This document shows positions 1-9,535 of a stretch of 64,000 nucleotides of DNA, in pieces (positions within the stretch are counted from its first letter, which is position 1; each line of letters starts with the position of its first letter). The stretch is from Sphingopyxis sp. OPL5. GTDB taxonomy: Bacteria > Pseudomonadota > Alphaproteobacteria > Sphingomonadales > Sphingomonadaceae. Where the stretch lies: contig NZ_CP060725.1 of the NCBI RefSeq assembly GCF_003797775.2, forward strand, positions 3,776,001 through 3,840,000. The letters are read 5' to 3'. A model generated the notes under the pieces. It had not been told where the DNA came from. It saw only the letters and a program-made list of their open reading frames with translations, and did no database searches. Made by a program: the position numbers and the translations under genes.

Positions 1-29
1 ATATGTCCGCCGCGCGGACTGATTAAGTT

Positions 30-131
30 CCCCTCCCTCTTGCGGGAGGGGTTAGGGGAGGGCCTGTTCGGGGAGCAGGCTTTTGTCCCGAATACATTCC
101 CTCCCCCGACCCCTCCCGCAAGCGGGAGGGG
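30..131. repeat. large imperfect inverted repeat (REP-like)
   Basis: Two arms, about 30-62 and 99-131, are near reverse complements. Each holds a short palindrome of the type CCCTCCCGCAAGCGGGAGGG. A small central hairpin (GCCTG...CAGGC) lies at 63-80. The element sits just upstream of the first gene, and its right arm supplies the G-rich stretch that may act as that gene's ribosome binding site. It looks like an intergenic palindromic repeat, not an insertion sequence: no transposase is present. Confidence 0.6.
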
Positions 132-142
132 GGAGATTCGAA

Positions 143-961
143 ATGGCCGTATCGGGCATCATCACCGTCATGGAACGCGCCGCGCGCAAGGCGGGCACCA
201 AGCTGCGCCGCGACTTCGGCGAGATCGAACATCTGCAGGTGTCGCAAAAGGGCCCCGCAGACTTCGTCTCGAAGGCCGACCAGGCCGCCGAGCGCACGCT
301 CTATGACGAACTTGGCCGCGATCGTCCGGGCTGGGGCTTCGTGCTCGAAGAGGGCGGCGTGATCGAGGGCGATCCCGGCAAGCCGCGTTTCATCATCGAT
401 CCGCTCGACGGCACCTCGAACTTCCTCCACGCGATCCCGCATTTCGCGATCTCGATCGCAGTGCAGGAGCCCAAGCTCGGCGGCGGCTGGGGCGATATCA
501 CCTCGTGCCTCATCTACCACCCGGTGACCGACGAAAGCTATTGGGCCGAGCGCGGGCGCGGCGCCTGGCTGCATGACCGCCGCCTGCGCGTGTCGTCGCG
601 CCGCCATCTCAACGAATGCCTGATCGCCACCGGCATCCCCTTCATGGGCCATGGCAATATGGCGCAGTGGAGCCGCGTGTTCGGCGCGGTCGCGCCCGAA
701 GTCGCGGGCATCCGCCGCTTCGGCGCCGCCAGCCTCGACCTCGCATGGGTCGCGGCGGGCCGTTATGATGGTTTCTGGGAAAGCGACCTCAAGATCTGGG
801 ACGTCGCCGCTGGCATATTGCTGGTGCGCGAAGCCGGCGGCTTCGTCAGCGATTTCCGCGGCGGCGACCGCGCTATCGAACGCAGCGAATTCATCGCCGG
901 CAGCGCCGCAGTGCATTCGAAGCTGCAAAAGCTGGTCGCGGGCGCGCTGCGCAACGCCTGA
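143..961 (+). CDS. inositol monophosphatase family protein
   Basis: A 272-residue Mg2+-dependent phosphatase of the IMPase/SuhB family, expected to hydrolyse inositol phosphates or a related sugar phosphate in the cytoplasm. The family metal-binding motifs are visible: VLEEGG near residue 69, IIDPLDGTSNF near 85-95, and IWDVAAGILLVREAGG towards the C-terminus. Length is normal for the family. The ATG at 143 is preferred over the in-frame start at 83, because it follows a G-rich stretch (GGGGGGAGA) at a good distance and the extension is repeat-derived sequence. In bacteria such proteins also influence rRNA transcription (SuhB), but nothing here shows which role applies. Confidence 0.9.
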   Translation: MAVSGIITVMERAARKAGTKLRRDFGEIEHLQVSQKGPADFVSKADQAAERTLYDELGRDRPGWGFVLEEGGVIEGDPGKPRFIIDPLDGTSNFLHAIPHFAISIAVQEPKLGGGWGDITSCLIYHPVTDESYWAERGRGAWLHDRRLRVSSRRHLNECLIATGIPFMGHGNMAQWSRVFGAVAPEVAGIRRFGAASLDLAWVAAGRYDGFWESDLKIWDVAAGILLVREAGGFVSDFRGGDRAIERSEFIAGSAAVHSKLQKLVAGALRNA

Positions 962-977
962 TTTCGCACGTTACGAT

Positions 978-1964
978 TCAGGGATGCAGCGCGTCCCTGA
1001 GAAACCCCACGACCTGCGGCCAGGCATCGCCGCGCGCCTTGGCATTGGCGTCGGGACTGCCGCCGCCGCGCGGATCGTCGCGGGCTTCGGTCGACCCGCC
1101 CGCCAGGTCATGCCCGGCATCGGGATAGAGCAGCGCGGTGGTCTTCAACCCTGCCGCGTCGCGCGTCGCGACGATGTTACGCGCCATCCGGCCCGAATTC
1201 CACAGCCGGTCCTTGTCGCCCGCGATCAGCATCAGTTCGCCGCGATAGGCGTCGACCGGAATGCGCGCGGCGGTTTCGCGATCGCCATGGTCGGCGCGGC
1301 CATTCTCGTGGATCGCGCGCAAATCGGCCTTGTCCCCGGCCATCAGCCCTTCGACAAAACCGCGATAGGGCATGAAGGGCAGGGGCTTGCCATCGAAGGC
1401 GAAGGACGATCGCGTGCCCTCGGCCTCGACCATCTCGAGCCCCCAGCCCTCCCACACCAGATCGGACGGCGCATAGGCGACGACGCCGGCGATCCATGGA
1501 TAGCGGCTTGCGGCGATCAGCGCGAATTCGGAACCTTTCGATCCGGCGAACAGGCCGAACCGGCTGGTGTCGACGCCCGGCATCGTCGCGAGTTGCGCCT
1601 TCAGTCCGGCGATCTGGTCGACCCGAATGTCGATGAAGCTGCCCGGCAGGTCGGCATATTCGGGCGGCGGTCCAAAGCTGCCCCAGTTCGGCGAATAATA
1701 GGGCAGGCTGACCGCGGCATAGCCAAGCCGGGCGAGGATCGGTCCGAAACGCTTTCCGGCCCCGTCACCGCCCTCGGCGCCGGCGAGGATGACGACGACC
1801 GGCCGCTGCTGAGATCCGGCAAGCCGGTAGAGCTTGGCATGCGGAAAACCCGCAATCGCCGTTTCCTCGATGGCCGCCGTTGCCGATTGTGGGGCCTCTT
1901 CGGCGCAGGCGATGGCCGGGCTGGCCAGTGCCAATATCGTTCCAACAAATGTCGCCCGCAGCAT
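978..1964 (-). CDS. secreted alpha/beta hydrolase, BAAT C-terminal type
   Basis: A 328-residue protein with an N-terminal Sec signal peptide (MLRATFVGTILALASPAIACA). The rest resembles the C-terminal catalytic domain of the acyl-CoA thioesterase / bile acid-CoA:amino acid N-acyltransferase family. The nucleophile elbow reads FAGSKGSE (family form G-x-S/C-K-G-x-E), followed by VVAYAPSDLVWEG, and a late DAGHDLAG supplies the likely catalytic His. A good ribosome binding site (AGGAAAGGA) precedes the ATG. Its natural substrate cannot be told; a periplasmic esterase or thioesterase role is inferred. It lies tail-to-tail with the preceding gene, 16 bases apart. Confidence 0.8.
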   Translation of the reverse strand: MLRATFVGTILALASPAIACAEEAPQSATAAIEETAIAGFPHAKLYRLAGSQQRPVVVILAGAEGGDGAGKRFGPILARLGYAAVSLPYYSPNWGSFGPPPEYADLPGSFIDIRVDQIAGLKAQLATMPGVDTSRFGLFAGSKGSEFALIAASRYPWIAGVVAYAPSDLVWEGWGLEMVEAEGTRSSFAFDGKPLPFMPYRGFVEGLMAGDKADLRAIHENGRADHGDRETAARIPVDAYRGELMLIAGDKDRLWNSGRMARNIVATRDAAGLKTTALLYPDAGHDLAGGSTEARDDPRGGGSPDANAKARGDAWPQVVGFLRDALHP

Positions 1965-2110
1965 CGTCGTCCTTTCCTGGGATTTCGATCTGCTGTTTTA
2001 GTTTGATAATACAGCAAGGCAAGGGCGTTGCGCGGACGATTCCCCCATTTCTTCCTGCGGCGGTCGCCGGGCGCGACGTCCGTTGAGACATCGCGCCCGA
2101 CGCTCCATCG

Positions 2111-2590
2111 CTATTTTTCCATGACGAACGCCTGATAGGCGTCCATCAGCGCCGCCCAGGTGCTGAAGCTATCGCTCAGATTTTCGCGCGGAAGGCCCGC
2201 GAAGTCGAGGTCGACGTCCATTTCGAGCACCGGGTCGCCGCTATCGTCCCGATAGGCGCGCGCGAAGCGTTTCTCGCTGTTCCATTTGTTGAGTTGCTCA
2301 AGCGTCGTGCTCTTGGCGTCGTTGAAACCCATATAATATTGCAGCGTCTTGCAGTCCTTGCCCTCGTCGCAGTTCATGAACAGGACGAGGAACTTCAGGC
2401 CGTCGCGGCTGCTTTCGATATAAGGATTCTCACCCGGCTTGGTGACCAGCGTCGCAGGCCAGCCTTGCGACTCGACGATCGCCTTGATCGCCTGCGGATC
2501 CTTCGCGTTGACCAGTTGGGCCTGCGCGGGCGCCGCCGCGAACATTGCCGCCGCCACGACCAACCCGCCCGCTATCGAAAATTTACCCAT
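2111..2590 (-). CDS. secreted YbjN-domain protein
   Basis: A 159-residue protein with a cleavable signal peptide ending near AAPAQA. The remainder matches the YbjN fold: a short N-terminal helix, then FLVLFMNCDEGKDCKTLQYY, and the typical LEQLNKWNSEKRFARAYRD helix and strand. Two Cys in the FMNCDEGKDC stretch could form a disulfide after export. YbjN proteins have no enzymatic function; they are often tied to stress and motility. It is divergent from the nuo operon, with 211 bases between the two start codons. Confidence 0.85.
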   Translation of the reverse strand: MGKFSIAGGLVVAAAMFAAAPAQAQLVNAKDPQAIKAIVESQGWPATLVTKPGENPYIESSRDGLKFLVLFMNCDEGKDCKTLQYYMGFNDAKSTTLEQLNKWNSEKRFARAYRDDSGDPVLEMDVDLDFAGLPRENLSDSFSTWAALMDAYQAFVMEK

Positions 2591-2715
2591 GTTCTTCCCT
2601 CATTCCATACCATCCGCGATACGCGCGGCCGACCGACCCGACGGCGGCGTAACATGCCTCGCCTAGGGACAATATGCTTTTGGTCACATGGGCATGATTT
2701 TCCTGTCCGCAGCGC

Positions 2716-2752
2716 TTGCGAGTGGCGCTTTGCTGGCCTAAAGCGCCCGCAA
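2716..2752. promoter_or_regulatory. strong hairpin in the nuo leader
   Basis: A perfect 8-bp stem (GGCGCTTT / AAAGCGCC) with an 8-base loop is extended outward by TTGCG / CGCAA. It lies 49 bases before nuoA in the divergent region between the YbjN gene and the nuo operon. There is no T-run, so it is more likely a leader RNA structure or operator than a terminator. Function is inferred. Confidence 0.35.
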
Positions 2753-2801
2753 CAAAGGGTGACCAACACCCCAACAGACAACAGATGAACTGCGAGCTCC
2801 C

Positions 2802-3176
2802 ATGGTCGACCTGACGCAATATCTGCCGATCCTGATTTTCCTGTTCGTGGCTGTCGGCCTGTCGGCCGCATTCGTGTTCCTGCCGATGGGCGTTTCCCGC
2901 CTGACCGGTGCGCACCAGCCCGATCCGGCAAAACTGACCGAATATGAATGCGGCTTCCCCGCGTTCGAGGACGCGCGCAGCCAGTTCGACGTGCGCTTTT
3001 ATCTCGTCGCCATTCTTTTCATCATCTTCGATCTCGAAGCGGCCTTCCTCTTTCCCTGGGCGGTGAGCCTCGAGGAAATCGGCTGGGCCGGCTGGGCGAC
3101 GATGATGATTTTCCTCGCCGAACTCGCACTCGGCCTTGTTTATGCATGGAAGAAAGGGGCGCTGGATTGGGAATGA
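2802..3176 (+). CDS. nuoA: NADH-quinone oxidoreductase subunit A
   Basis: A 124-residue membrane subunit of complex I, helping to form the quinone site at the junction of the membrane and peripheral arms. Three transmembrane helices are evident (residues about 8-30, 65-85 and 92-113), and the conserved loop [20 protein letters not shown] lies between the first and second. The gene opens the nuo operon. Its stop overlaps the nuoB start (ATGA), implying translational coupling. Confidence 0.97.
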   Translation: MVDLTQYLPILIFLFVAVGLSAAFVFLPMGVSRLTGAHQPDPAKLTEYECGFPAFEDARSQFDVRFYLVAILFIIFDLEAAFLFPWAVSLEEIGWAGWATMMIFLAELALGLVYAWKKGALDWE

Positions 3177-3727
3177 GCAATTCGAGCATCCTGATGCCCG
3201 GCCAGATGCCGGTGGCGCCCGGGACCAATCCCGACGCGGGCTTTTTCGACGACCTCAACAACGAGGTCGGCGACAAGGGCTTTCTCGTCACCTCGACCGA
3301 GGACCTGTTCAACTGGGCGCGCACCGGCTCGCTGTGGTGGATGACCTTCGGTCTCGCGTGCTGCGCGGTCGAGATGATCCACGTCAACATGCCGCGTTAC
3401 GACATGGAACGCTTCGGCGCCGCGCCGCGCGCATCGCCGCGCCAGTCGGACGTGATGATCGTCGCGGGCACGCTGTGCAACAAGATGGCGCCCGCGCTGC
3501 GCCGCGTGTACGACCAGATGTCGAACCCGAAATATGTCATCTCGATGGGCAGCTGCGCCAATGGCGGCGGCTATTATCACTATAGCTATTCGGTGGTGCG
3601 CGGCTGCGACCGCATCGTGCCCGTCGACATCTATGTCCCCGGTTGCCCGCCGACCGCCGAAGCCTTGCTCTATGGCGTGATGCAATTGCAGCGGAAGATC
3701 CGCCGCACCGGAACGATCGAACGCTGA
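3173..3727 (+). CDS. nuoB: NADH-quinone oxidoreductase subunit B
   Basis: A 184-residue peripheral subunit carrying the terminal [4Fe-4S] cluster N2. All four ligands are visible: the vicinal pair Cys63-Cys64 (LACCAVEM), Cys128 (MGSCANGGG) and Cys158 (VPGCPP). The start is set by the ATGA overlap with nuoA; a longer in-frame reading from 2948 would overlap nuoA extensively and is not credible. The stop shares one base with the nuoC start (TGATG). Confidence 0.97.
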   Translation: MSNSSILMPGQMPVAPGTNPDAGFFDDLNNEVGDKGFLVTSTEDLFNWARTGSLWWMTFGLACCAVEMIHVNMPRYDMERFGAAPRASPRQSDVMIVAGTLCNKMAPALRRVYDQMSNPKYVISMGSCANGGGYYHYSYSVVRGCDRIVPVDIYVPGCPPTAEALLYGVMQLQRKIRRTGTIER

Positions 3728-4641
3728 TGGGTCATCCTGCTCCTTTGGTCGCCCCGCAGTCGGGCCTTGCTGCTGCGCTCAAGGCGCTGCTTGGCAAGGA
3801 TTTGCTCGCGCATGATTTTGCCGCCGACGAGGACAGCATCACGGTGGATCGCGACGCGATCGCCGCGGTGATGATCGCGCTGCGCGACAATCTCGACTAT
3901 CAGCAGATGATGGAAATCGCCGGGGTCGACTATCCCGACCGGCCTGAGCGCTTCGAGGTCGTCTATCACCTGCTCAGCGTCACGAAGAACCACCGCCTGC
4001 GCGTCCGCGTCTCGACCGACGAGGCGACGCCGGTGCCGACGATCGTTCCCGTCTGGCCGAACGCCGGCTGGCTCGAGCGCGAGGTGTTCGACATGTACGG
4101 CGTGCTGTTCGCGGGCAACCCCGACCTGCGCCGCATCCTGACCGACTATGGGTTCCAGGGCCATCCGCAGCGCAAGGACTTCCCGCTGACCGGTTATACC
4201 GAGCTGCGCTACAGCGAAGAGGACAAGCGCGTCGTCTATGAACCCGTGCGGCTCGCGCAGGATTTCCGCAATTTCGACTTCATGTCGCCGTGGGAAGGCG
4301 CCGACTATGTACTGCCGGGCGACGAAAAGGCCGGCGGTACGGGCGAGGCGCCCGGCAAGGGCGCGCCGACGCCGATGACCGCGAAAGAGGTCAAGGCCGC
4401 CGACGACAAGGCGAAGGCCCCGCCGCCGCCGACTCCGAAAACCACCGAAACCCCGGCGCAGACCGGCGCCGGCGCGAAGGCCAATCTGAAGGCCGCGAAA
4501 ACCAGCCGCGACGGCGCGAGCGCGAAGGCGGCGACCAAGGCCGCCAAGACGCCCGCGACGACCAAGGCGGAAAAGGCCCCGGCCAAGCCGCGCGCGCCGC
4601 GCAAGCCCAAGGCTGCGAAGACGGACGGAGGTGACGCATGA
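3727..4641 (+). CDS. nuoC: NADH-quinone oxidoreductase subunit C with Lys/Ala/Pro-rich tail
   Basis: A 304-residue peripheral arm subunit. Residues 1 to about 195 are an ordinary NuoC (30-kDa) domain, including [22 protein letters not shown] and [14 protein letters not shown]. Residues about 200-304 form an unusual low-complexity tail rich in Lys, Ala, Pro and Thr, similar in composition to histone H1-like and AlgP-type tails and strongly basic. The typical unfused NuoC is about 200 residues. The tail is in frame up to the ATGA overlap with nuoD, so it is translated. Its role is unknown. Confidence 0.95.
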   Translation: MGHPAPLVAPQSGLAAALKALLGKDLLAHDFAADEDSITVDRDAIAAVMIALRDNLDYQQMMEIAGVDYPDRPERFEVVYHLLSVTKNHRLRVRVSTDEATPVPTIVPVWPNAGWLEREVFDMYGVLFAGNPDLRRILTDYGFQGHPQRKDFPLTGYTELRYSEEDKRVVYEPVRLAQDFRNFDFMSPWEGADYVLPGDEKAGGTGEAPGKGAPTPMTAKEVKAADDKAKAPPPPTPKTTETPAQTGAGAKANLKAAKTSRDGASAKAATKAAKTPATTKAEKAPAKPRAPRKPKAAKTDGGDA

Positions 4642-5894
4642 CCGACTCTCCCTATGTGAAGCACCACGGCGGCGACATGTTCGAAGGCTATCCGGTCGAT
4701 ACCGCGAACACCGCGGGCGACCAGGTCGTCACCAACTACACGATCAACTTCGGGCCGCAGCATCCCGCGGCGCACGGCGTGTTGCGCCTCGTGCTCGAAC
4801 TCGATGGCGAGATCATCGAGCGCGTCGACCCGCACGTCGGGCTGCTCCACCGCGGCACCGAAAAGCTGATCGAGTATAAGACCTATCTTCAGGCTTTGCC
4901 CTATTTCGACCGGCTCGACTATTGCTCGCCGCTCGCGATGGAACATAGCTACGTGCTCGCGATCGAGAAATTGCTCGACCTCGAGGTGCCGGCGCGCGCG
5001 CAATATCTGCGCGTTTTGTTCGCCGAGCTGACGCGCATCTGCAATCACATGCTCAACATCGGGTCGCACGTGATGGACGTCGGCGCGATGACCCCGAACC
5101 TGTGGGTGTTCGAACTGCGCGAGGATTGCCTCAACTTCTTCGAACGCGCGTCGGGCGCGCGCATGCACTCGGCGTGGTTCCGCCCCGGCGGCGTGCATCA
5201 GGATGTCCCCGAAAAGCTGCTCGTCGACATCGGCGAGTGGGTCGAAAAGCGGCTGCCCGAATTGTTCGGCGACGCGATGAGCCTCGTCATCGACAACCGC
5301 ATCTTCAAGCAGCGCAACGTCGATATCGCGACGGTCAGCAAGGAAGATGCGCTGGCATGGGGCTTCTCGGGCCCGATGATCCGCGGCAGCGGCATCGCCT
5401 GGGATCTGCGCAAGTCGCAGCCCTATGACGCCTATGCCAAGATGGATTTCGACATCCCCGTCGGCACCCGCGGCGACTGCTACGACCGCTTCATGGTCCG
5501 CGTCGAAGAAGTCTATCAGTCGGCGAAGATCATCAAGCAGTGCCTGCGCGACATGCCCACCGGCCCGATCGCCAGCCTCGACCGCAAGGTCGTGCCGCCG
5601 AAGCGCGGCGAGATGAAGCAGTCGATGGAATCGCTGATCCATCACTTCAAGCTCTATACCGAGGGTTTCCACGTCCCCGCGGGCGAAGTTTATGTGGCGA
5701 CCGAAAGCCCGAAGGGCGAATTTGGCGTCTACCTCGTCAGCGACGGCAGCAACAAGCCGTACCGCTGCAAGATCCGCCCGACGGCGTTCTCGCACCTGCA
5801 GGCGATGGATATGATGTCGAAGGGCCATATGCTCGCCGACACCACTGCGATCATCGGCGCGATCGACGTCGTGTTCGGGGAGTGCGACCGGTGA
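4638..5894 (+). CDS. nuoD: NADH-quinone oxidoreductase subunit D
   Basis: A 418-residue 49-kDa subunit that builds the quinone-reducing site together with NuoB. Family hallmarks are [15 protein letters not shown] near residue 40, [14 protein letters not shown], and the C-terminal ending DVVFGECDR. An internal segment ([19 protein letters not shown]) is also typical. Length is standard. It overlaps nuoC by four bases, and a GTGA overlap leads into the small ORF that follows. Confidence 0.97.
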   Translation: MTDSPYVKHHGGDMFEGYPVDTANTAGDQVVTNYTINFGPQHPAAHGVLRLVLELDGEIIERVDPHVGLLHRGTEKLIEYKTYLQALPYFDRLDYCSPLAMEHSYVLAIEKLLDLEVPARAQYLRVLFAELTRICNHMLNIGSHVMDVGAMTPNLWVFELREDCLNFFERASGARMHSAWFRPGGVHQDVPEKLLVDIGEWVEKRLPELFGDAMSLVIDNRIFKQRNVDIATVSKEDALAWGFSGPMIRGSGIAWDLRKSQPYDAYAKMDFDIPVGTRGDCYDRFMVRVEEVYQSAKIIKQCLRDMPTGPIASLDRKVVPPKRGEMKQSMESLIHHFKLYTEGFHVPAGEVYVATESPKGEFGVYLVSDGSNKPYRCKIRPTAFSHLQAMDMMSKGHMLADTTAIIGAIDVVFGECDR

Positions 5895-6055
5895 CGTCGC
5901 GGCAGACATCTCTCCTCTTCTTTGCCTTGTGCTTCCTGATCGGCATTCCGGTCGTGATGGCGACCGGCATGCCGTTCCTGTTCGGAGTGGTGGCTCTTTC
6001 GATTGCCGCAGCTTGGTGGGGCCGCAACAAATTAGTGAGCAAGCAGCATGGCTGA
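5891..6055 (+). CDS. 54-residue two-helix membrane protein inside nuo operon
   Basis: Unrecognised small protein. The GTG start overlaps the nuoD stop (GTGA), and its own stop overlaps the start of nuoE by eight bases, so it is fully embedded in the coupled operon. Two hydrophobic segments are visible, residues about 8-26 and 28-43 ([16 protein letters not shown]), followed by a basic C-terminal end ([10 protein letters not shown]). It could be a small accessory or assembly protein of complex I, but nothing in the sequence proves this. Confidence 0.75.
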   Translation: MTSRQTSLLFFALCFLIGIPVVMATGMPFLFGVVALSIAAAWWGRNKLVSKQHG

Positions 6056-6716
6056 CGCACCCCAAATCCCCGATGAGGCCGAAGTCCGCGCGCGCTGGGG
6101 CGCGTTTGCCTGGACGGCCGAAAATGCCGAAAAGGCGAAGACCGTCATCGCGCGCTACCCCGCGGGGCGCCAGCGTTCGGCGGTGATGCCGTTGCTCGAC
6201 CTCGCGCAGCGCCAGGTCGGCGCCGAGACGCAGACGCAGGGCTGGCTGCCCGTGCCGGTGATCGAATATGTCGCGAGCCAGCTCGGAATGCCGTTCATCC
6301 GCGCCTATGAGGTCGCGACCTTCTACACCATGTACAATATGGCGCCGGTCGGCCGCTATCACGTCCAGGTGTGCGGCACGACGCCGTGCCTGCTGCGCGG
6401 CTCCGACGATGTGATGGCGGCGTGCAAGAACCGCGGCATGGTCAAGGGCAAGACGACGCCCGACGGCCTGTTCACGCTGACCGAGGTCGAGTGCATGGGC
6501 ACCTGCACCAACGCGCCGATGGTCCAGATCAACGACGACAATTACGAAGACCTCGATTTCGACCGCACCGCCGCGATCCTCGATGCGCTGGCGGCGGGCG
6601 AAACACCGAAGGCGGGAACCCAGCTCGCCGATCGCCACACCAGCGAGCCGCAGGGCGGCCCGACGACGCTGGTCGAGATGGTCAAGGCCAACCACGACTA
6701 TCGGAAGGCCTGGTAA
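6048..6716 (+). CDS. nuoE: NADH-quinone oxidoreductase subunit E
   Basis: A 222-residue 24-kDa subunit with a [2Fe-2S] cluster (N1a) in the NADH module. Ligands are Cys109 and Cys114 (VCGTTPC) and Cys149 and Cys153 (ECMGTC). The thioredoxin-like domain begins near residue 100. The C-terminal section ([19 protein letters not shown] and onwards) is the usual flexible extension seen in alphaproteobacteria. The stop overlaps the next start by one base (TAATG). Confidence 0.97.
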   Translation: MADAPQIPDEAEVRARWGAFAWTAENAEKAKTVIARYPAGRQRSAVMPLLDLAQRQVGAETQTQGWLPVPVIEYVASQLGMPFIRAYEVATFYTMYNMAPVGRYHVQVCGTTPCLLRGSDDVMAACKNRGMVKGKTTPDGLFTLTEVECMGTCTNAPMVQINDDNYEDLDFDRTAAILDALAAGETPKAGTQLADRHTSEPQGGPTTLVEMVKANHDYRKAW

Positions 6717-6891
6717 TGCAAGTGCAAAAGCTCATCCAACTGATCGTCCTGCTGATCTTCGTGATCGTGGCGTGCGTCCTGCTTTCGCTGGCGGCCAAGG
6801 TCGCAATCAATCTGGCGCAGATCGCGATCGTCGTCGCGGTCATCCTCGTCATCTATTTCCTCGCCGAACGGCTTTTCGGAAAGCGCCGCTA

Positions 6892-6892
<1 letters not shown>
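6716..6892 (+). CDS. 58-residue two-helix membrane protein between nuoE and nuoF
   Basis: Unrecognised and very hydrophobic. Two transmembrane helices (residues about 5-26 and 30-50) flank a short turn containing [10 protein letters not shown], and the C-terminus is basic (ERLFGKRR), which suggests it faces the cytoplasm. Both ends overlap neighbouring genes by one base in TAATG arrangements, so it is translated as part of the operon. No Cys-ligand or catalytic motif is present. Like the other nuo-embedded miniproteins it may belong to complex I, but this is inference. Confidence 0.75.
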
Positions 6893-8177
<1,285 letters not shown>

Positions 8178-8181
<4 letters not shown>

Positions 8182-8882
8182 AATTCGCCGCGCCGATCTT
8201 TGCCCTTGCAGTGATGGCCGCAGCGACTGTGCCGACCGACGCGTCGGCGCAGCGTACCGGCACGCGTATCGGCAAGACCGCGACCAAATATGATACGAGC
8301 GAAACCATCGCGCTTGTCACCGCTTGCATGGCGGAGCGGCGCAACCAGATCTCGCGCGAGATACTCGATACATTGCCCGGGACAGAGGCTGAGCATCGCG
8401 TGATGCTGCGCAGCGAGGGGCCGCTCGGTACCTGCATGGACGACGAACGGTTCGTGCTCGATGGGAAGAAGCTTGAATTCACCGGGCGTGCGCTGCGGCC
8501 CTCGCTCGGCGTGGCGATGGCGCGCCGGCAGATCGCGGACAGCAACGGGGCGGCATCGGTGCGGGCGAGCGAGAAGCCCTGGTTCGCCGCCGCGCTCGAC
8601 GCGCTGCCCGACGACGCGTCGCTCGATGCGCCGCTGCTCGCGCTGTTCGAGATGGGCGATTGCCTGGTCAACCGCGAGAGCGCGGGCGCGATCGAACTGG
8701 TCCTGTCCGAACCGGGCAAGGGCGGGCAGGGGCCGGCGATGCGCAAGCTTATCCCTCATCTGTCGCATTGCGTCGTCGCAGGGCAGGAAATCGAGATCAC
8801 GCCCGAAGTGCTGCGCTACGCGGTCGCCGAGCCGATCTTCCATCGTTCTCAACCGGTTGTCGAAGTGGGAGCTACGCAATGA
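8178..8882 (+). CDS. secreted Cys-containing protein, tandem paralogue 1
   Basis: A 234-residue protein of unknown function starting at a GTG overlapping the nuoF stop (GTGA). It has a signal peptide ending near TDASAQ. The mature part appears to be two divergent repeats, each with an early Cys and a later Cys: TACMAERR then GTCMDDE in the first half, MGDCLVN then LSHCVVAG in the second. The next gene shows the same pattern, so the two are likely ancient tandem duplicates. It separates nuoF from nuoG. Confidence 0.7.
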
Positions 8883-9532
8883 TCGCGCTTGCATTCGCCC
8901 TTCTTGCTGCAGCGCAGGCGCCCGAACGGGCGCCGCAAGTCGACAATACGCCGGCGCCGTGGCCCGACCCCGAGCGCGAGCAGAATGGCGCGATCAGCAA
9001 GGCCGATCCCGATGCGCGCCAGACGCTCGCGCGCTATGCCGTGTGCGTCGCCGAAAAAAGACCCGATAAGGTCGCCGACCTGCTGACGCAGGATTTTCGC
9101 CAGACCTCCTACGGCAACGGTCTGCGCAACCTCGTCCGCGCGAACGAGCTATGCGCGCGGCAGGTCGGCACGCGCGGCGAGCGGCTGCGCGGGCAGAACC
9201 TGCCTTTCGCCGCGGCGCTCGCCGAGGCGATGATGGCGCGCGACGCTACGCCGCTCAAGGCGCGGCTCGCCAAGGCCGCGACCGGCAAGGAAGCCGCGAC
9301 CTATGCCCCCTCGGACAAGGTCGCGATGTGCGTCGCACGCTCGACCCCCGACGAAGTCGCCGCGCTGTTCGCGACCGAGGTCGGATCCGACGGCGAAACG
9401 CAGGCCGCGACCAAATTGCTGCCCGTCGTCAAACTCTGTGCGCAGGACGTGAAGCTCGAAACGAGCGTCGCCGGCCTCCGCTCGATCGTCGCCACCGCAA
9501 GTTTCCGCCTGCTCAAGGCTCAGGAAAGCTGA
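8879..9532 (+). CDS. secreted Cys-containing protein, tandem paralogue 2
   Basis: A 217-residue protein of unknown function. Its ATG overlaps the previous stop (ATGA). It has a short hydrophobic N-terminus ([14 protein letters not shown]) consistent with export. The mature region repeats the pattern of its upstream neighbour: YAVCVAEKRPDKV, then NELCARQ, AALAEAMMAR, then VAMCVARSTPDEV and VKLCAQDV. nuoG starts three bases after its stop. A periplasmic role is inferred only from the signal peptide. Confidence 0.7.
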   Translation: MIALAFALLAAAQAPERAPQVDNTPAPWPDPEREQNGAISKADPDARQTLARYAVCVAEKRPDKVADLLTQDFRQTSYGNGLRNLVRANELCARQVGTRGERLRGQNLPFAAALAEAMMARDATPLKARLAKAATGKEAATYAPSDKVAMCVARSTPDEVAALFATEVGSDGETQAATKLLPVVKLCAQDVKLETSVAGLRSIVATASFRLLKAQES

Positions 9533-9535
9533 TTC

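Noticed and set aside
30-131. Insertion sequence ends
   Set aside because: The inverted repeat encloses only about 40 bases and no transposase; it fits an intergenic palindromic repeat.
4305-6695. A 796-codon open frame antisense to nuoC-nuoE
   Set aside because: It is opposite well-supported complex I genes, has Arg/His/Asp-rich nonsense composition typical of antisense frames in high-GC DNA, and shows no motif.
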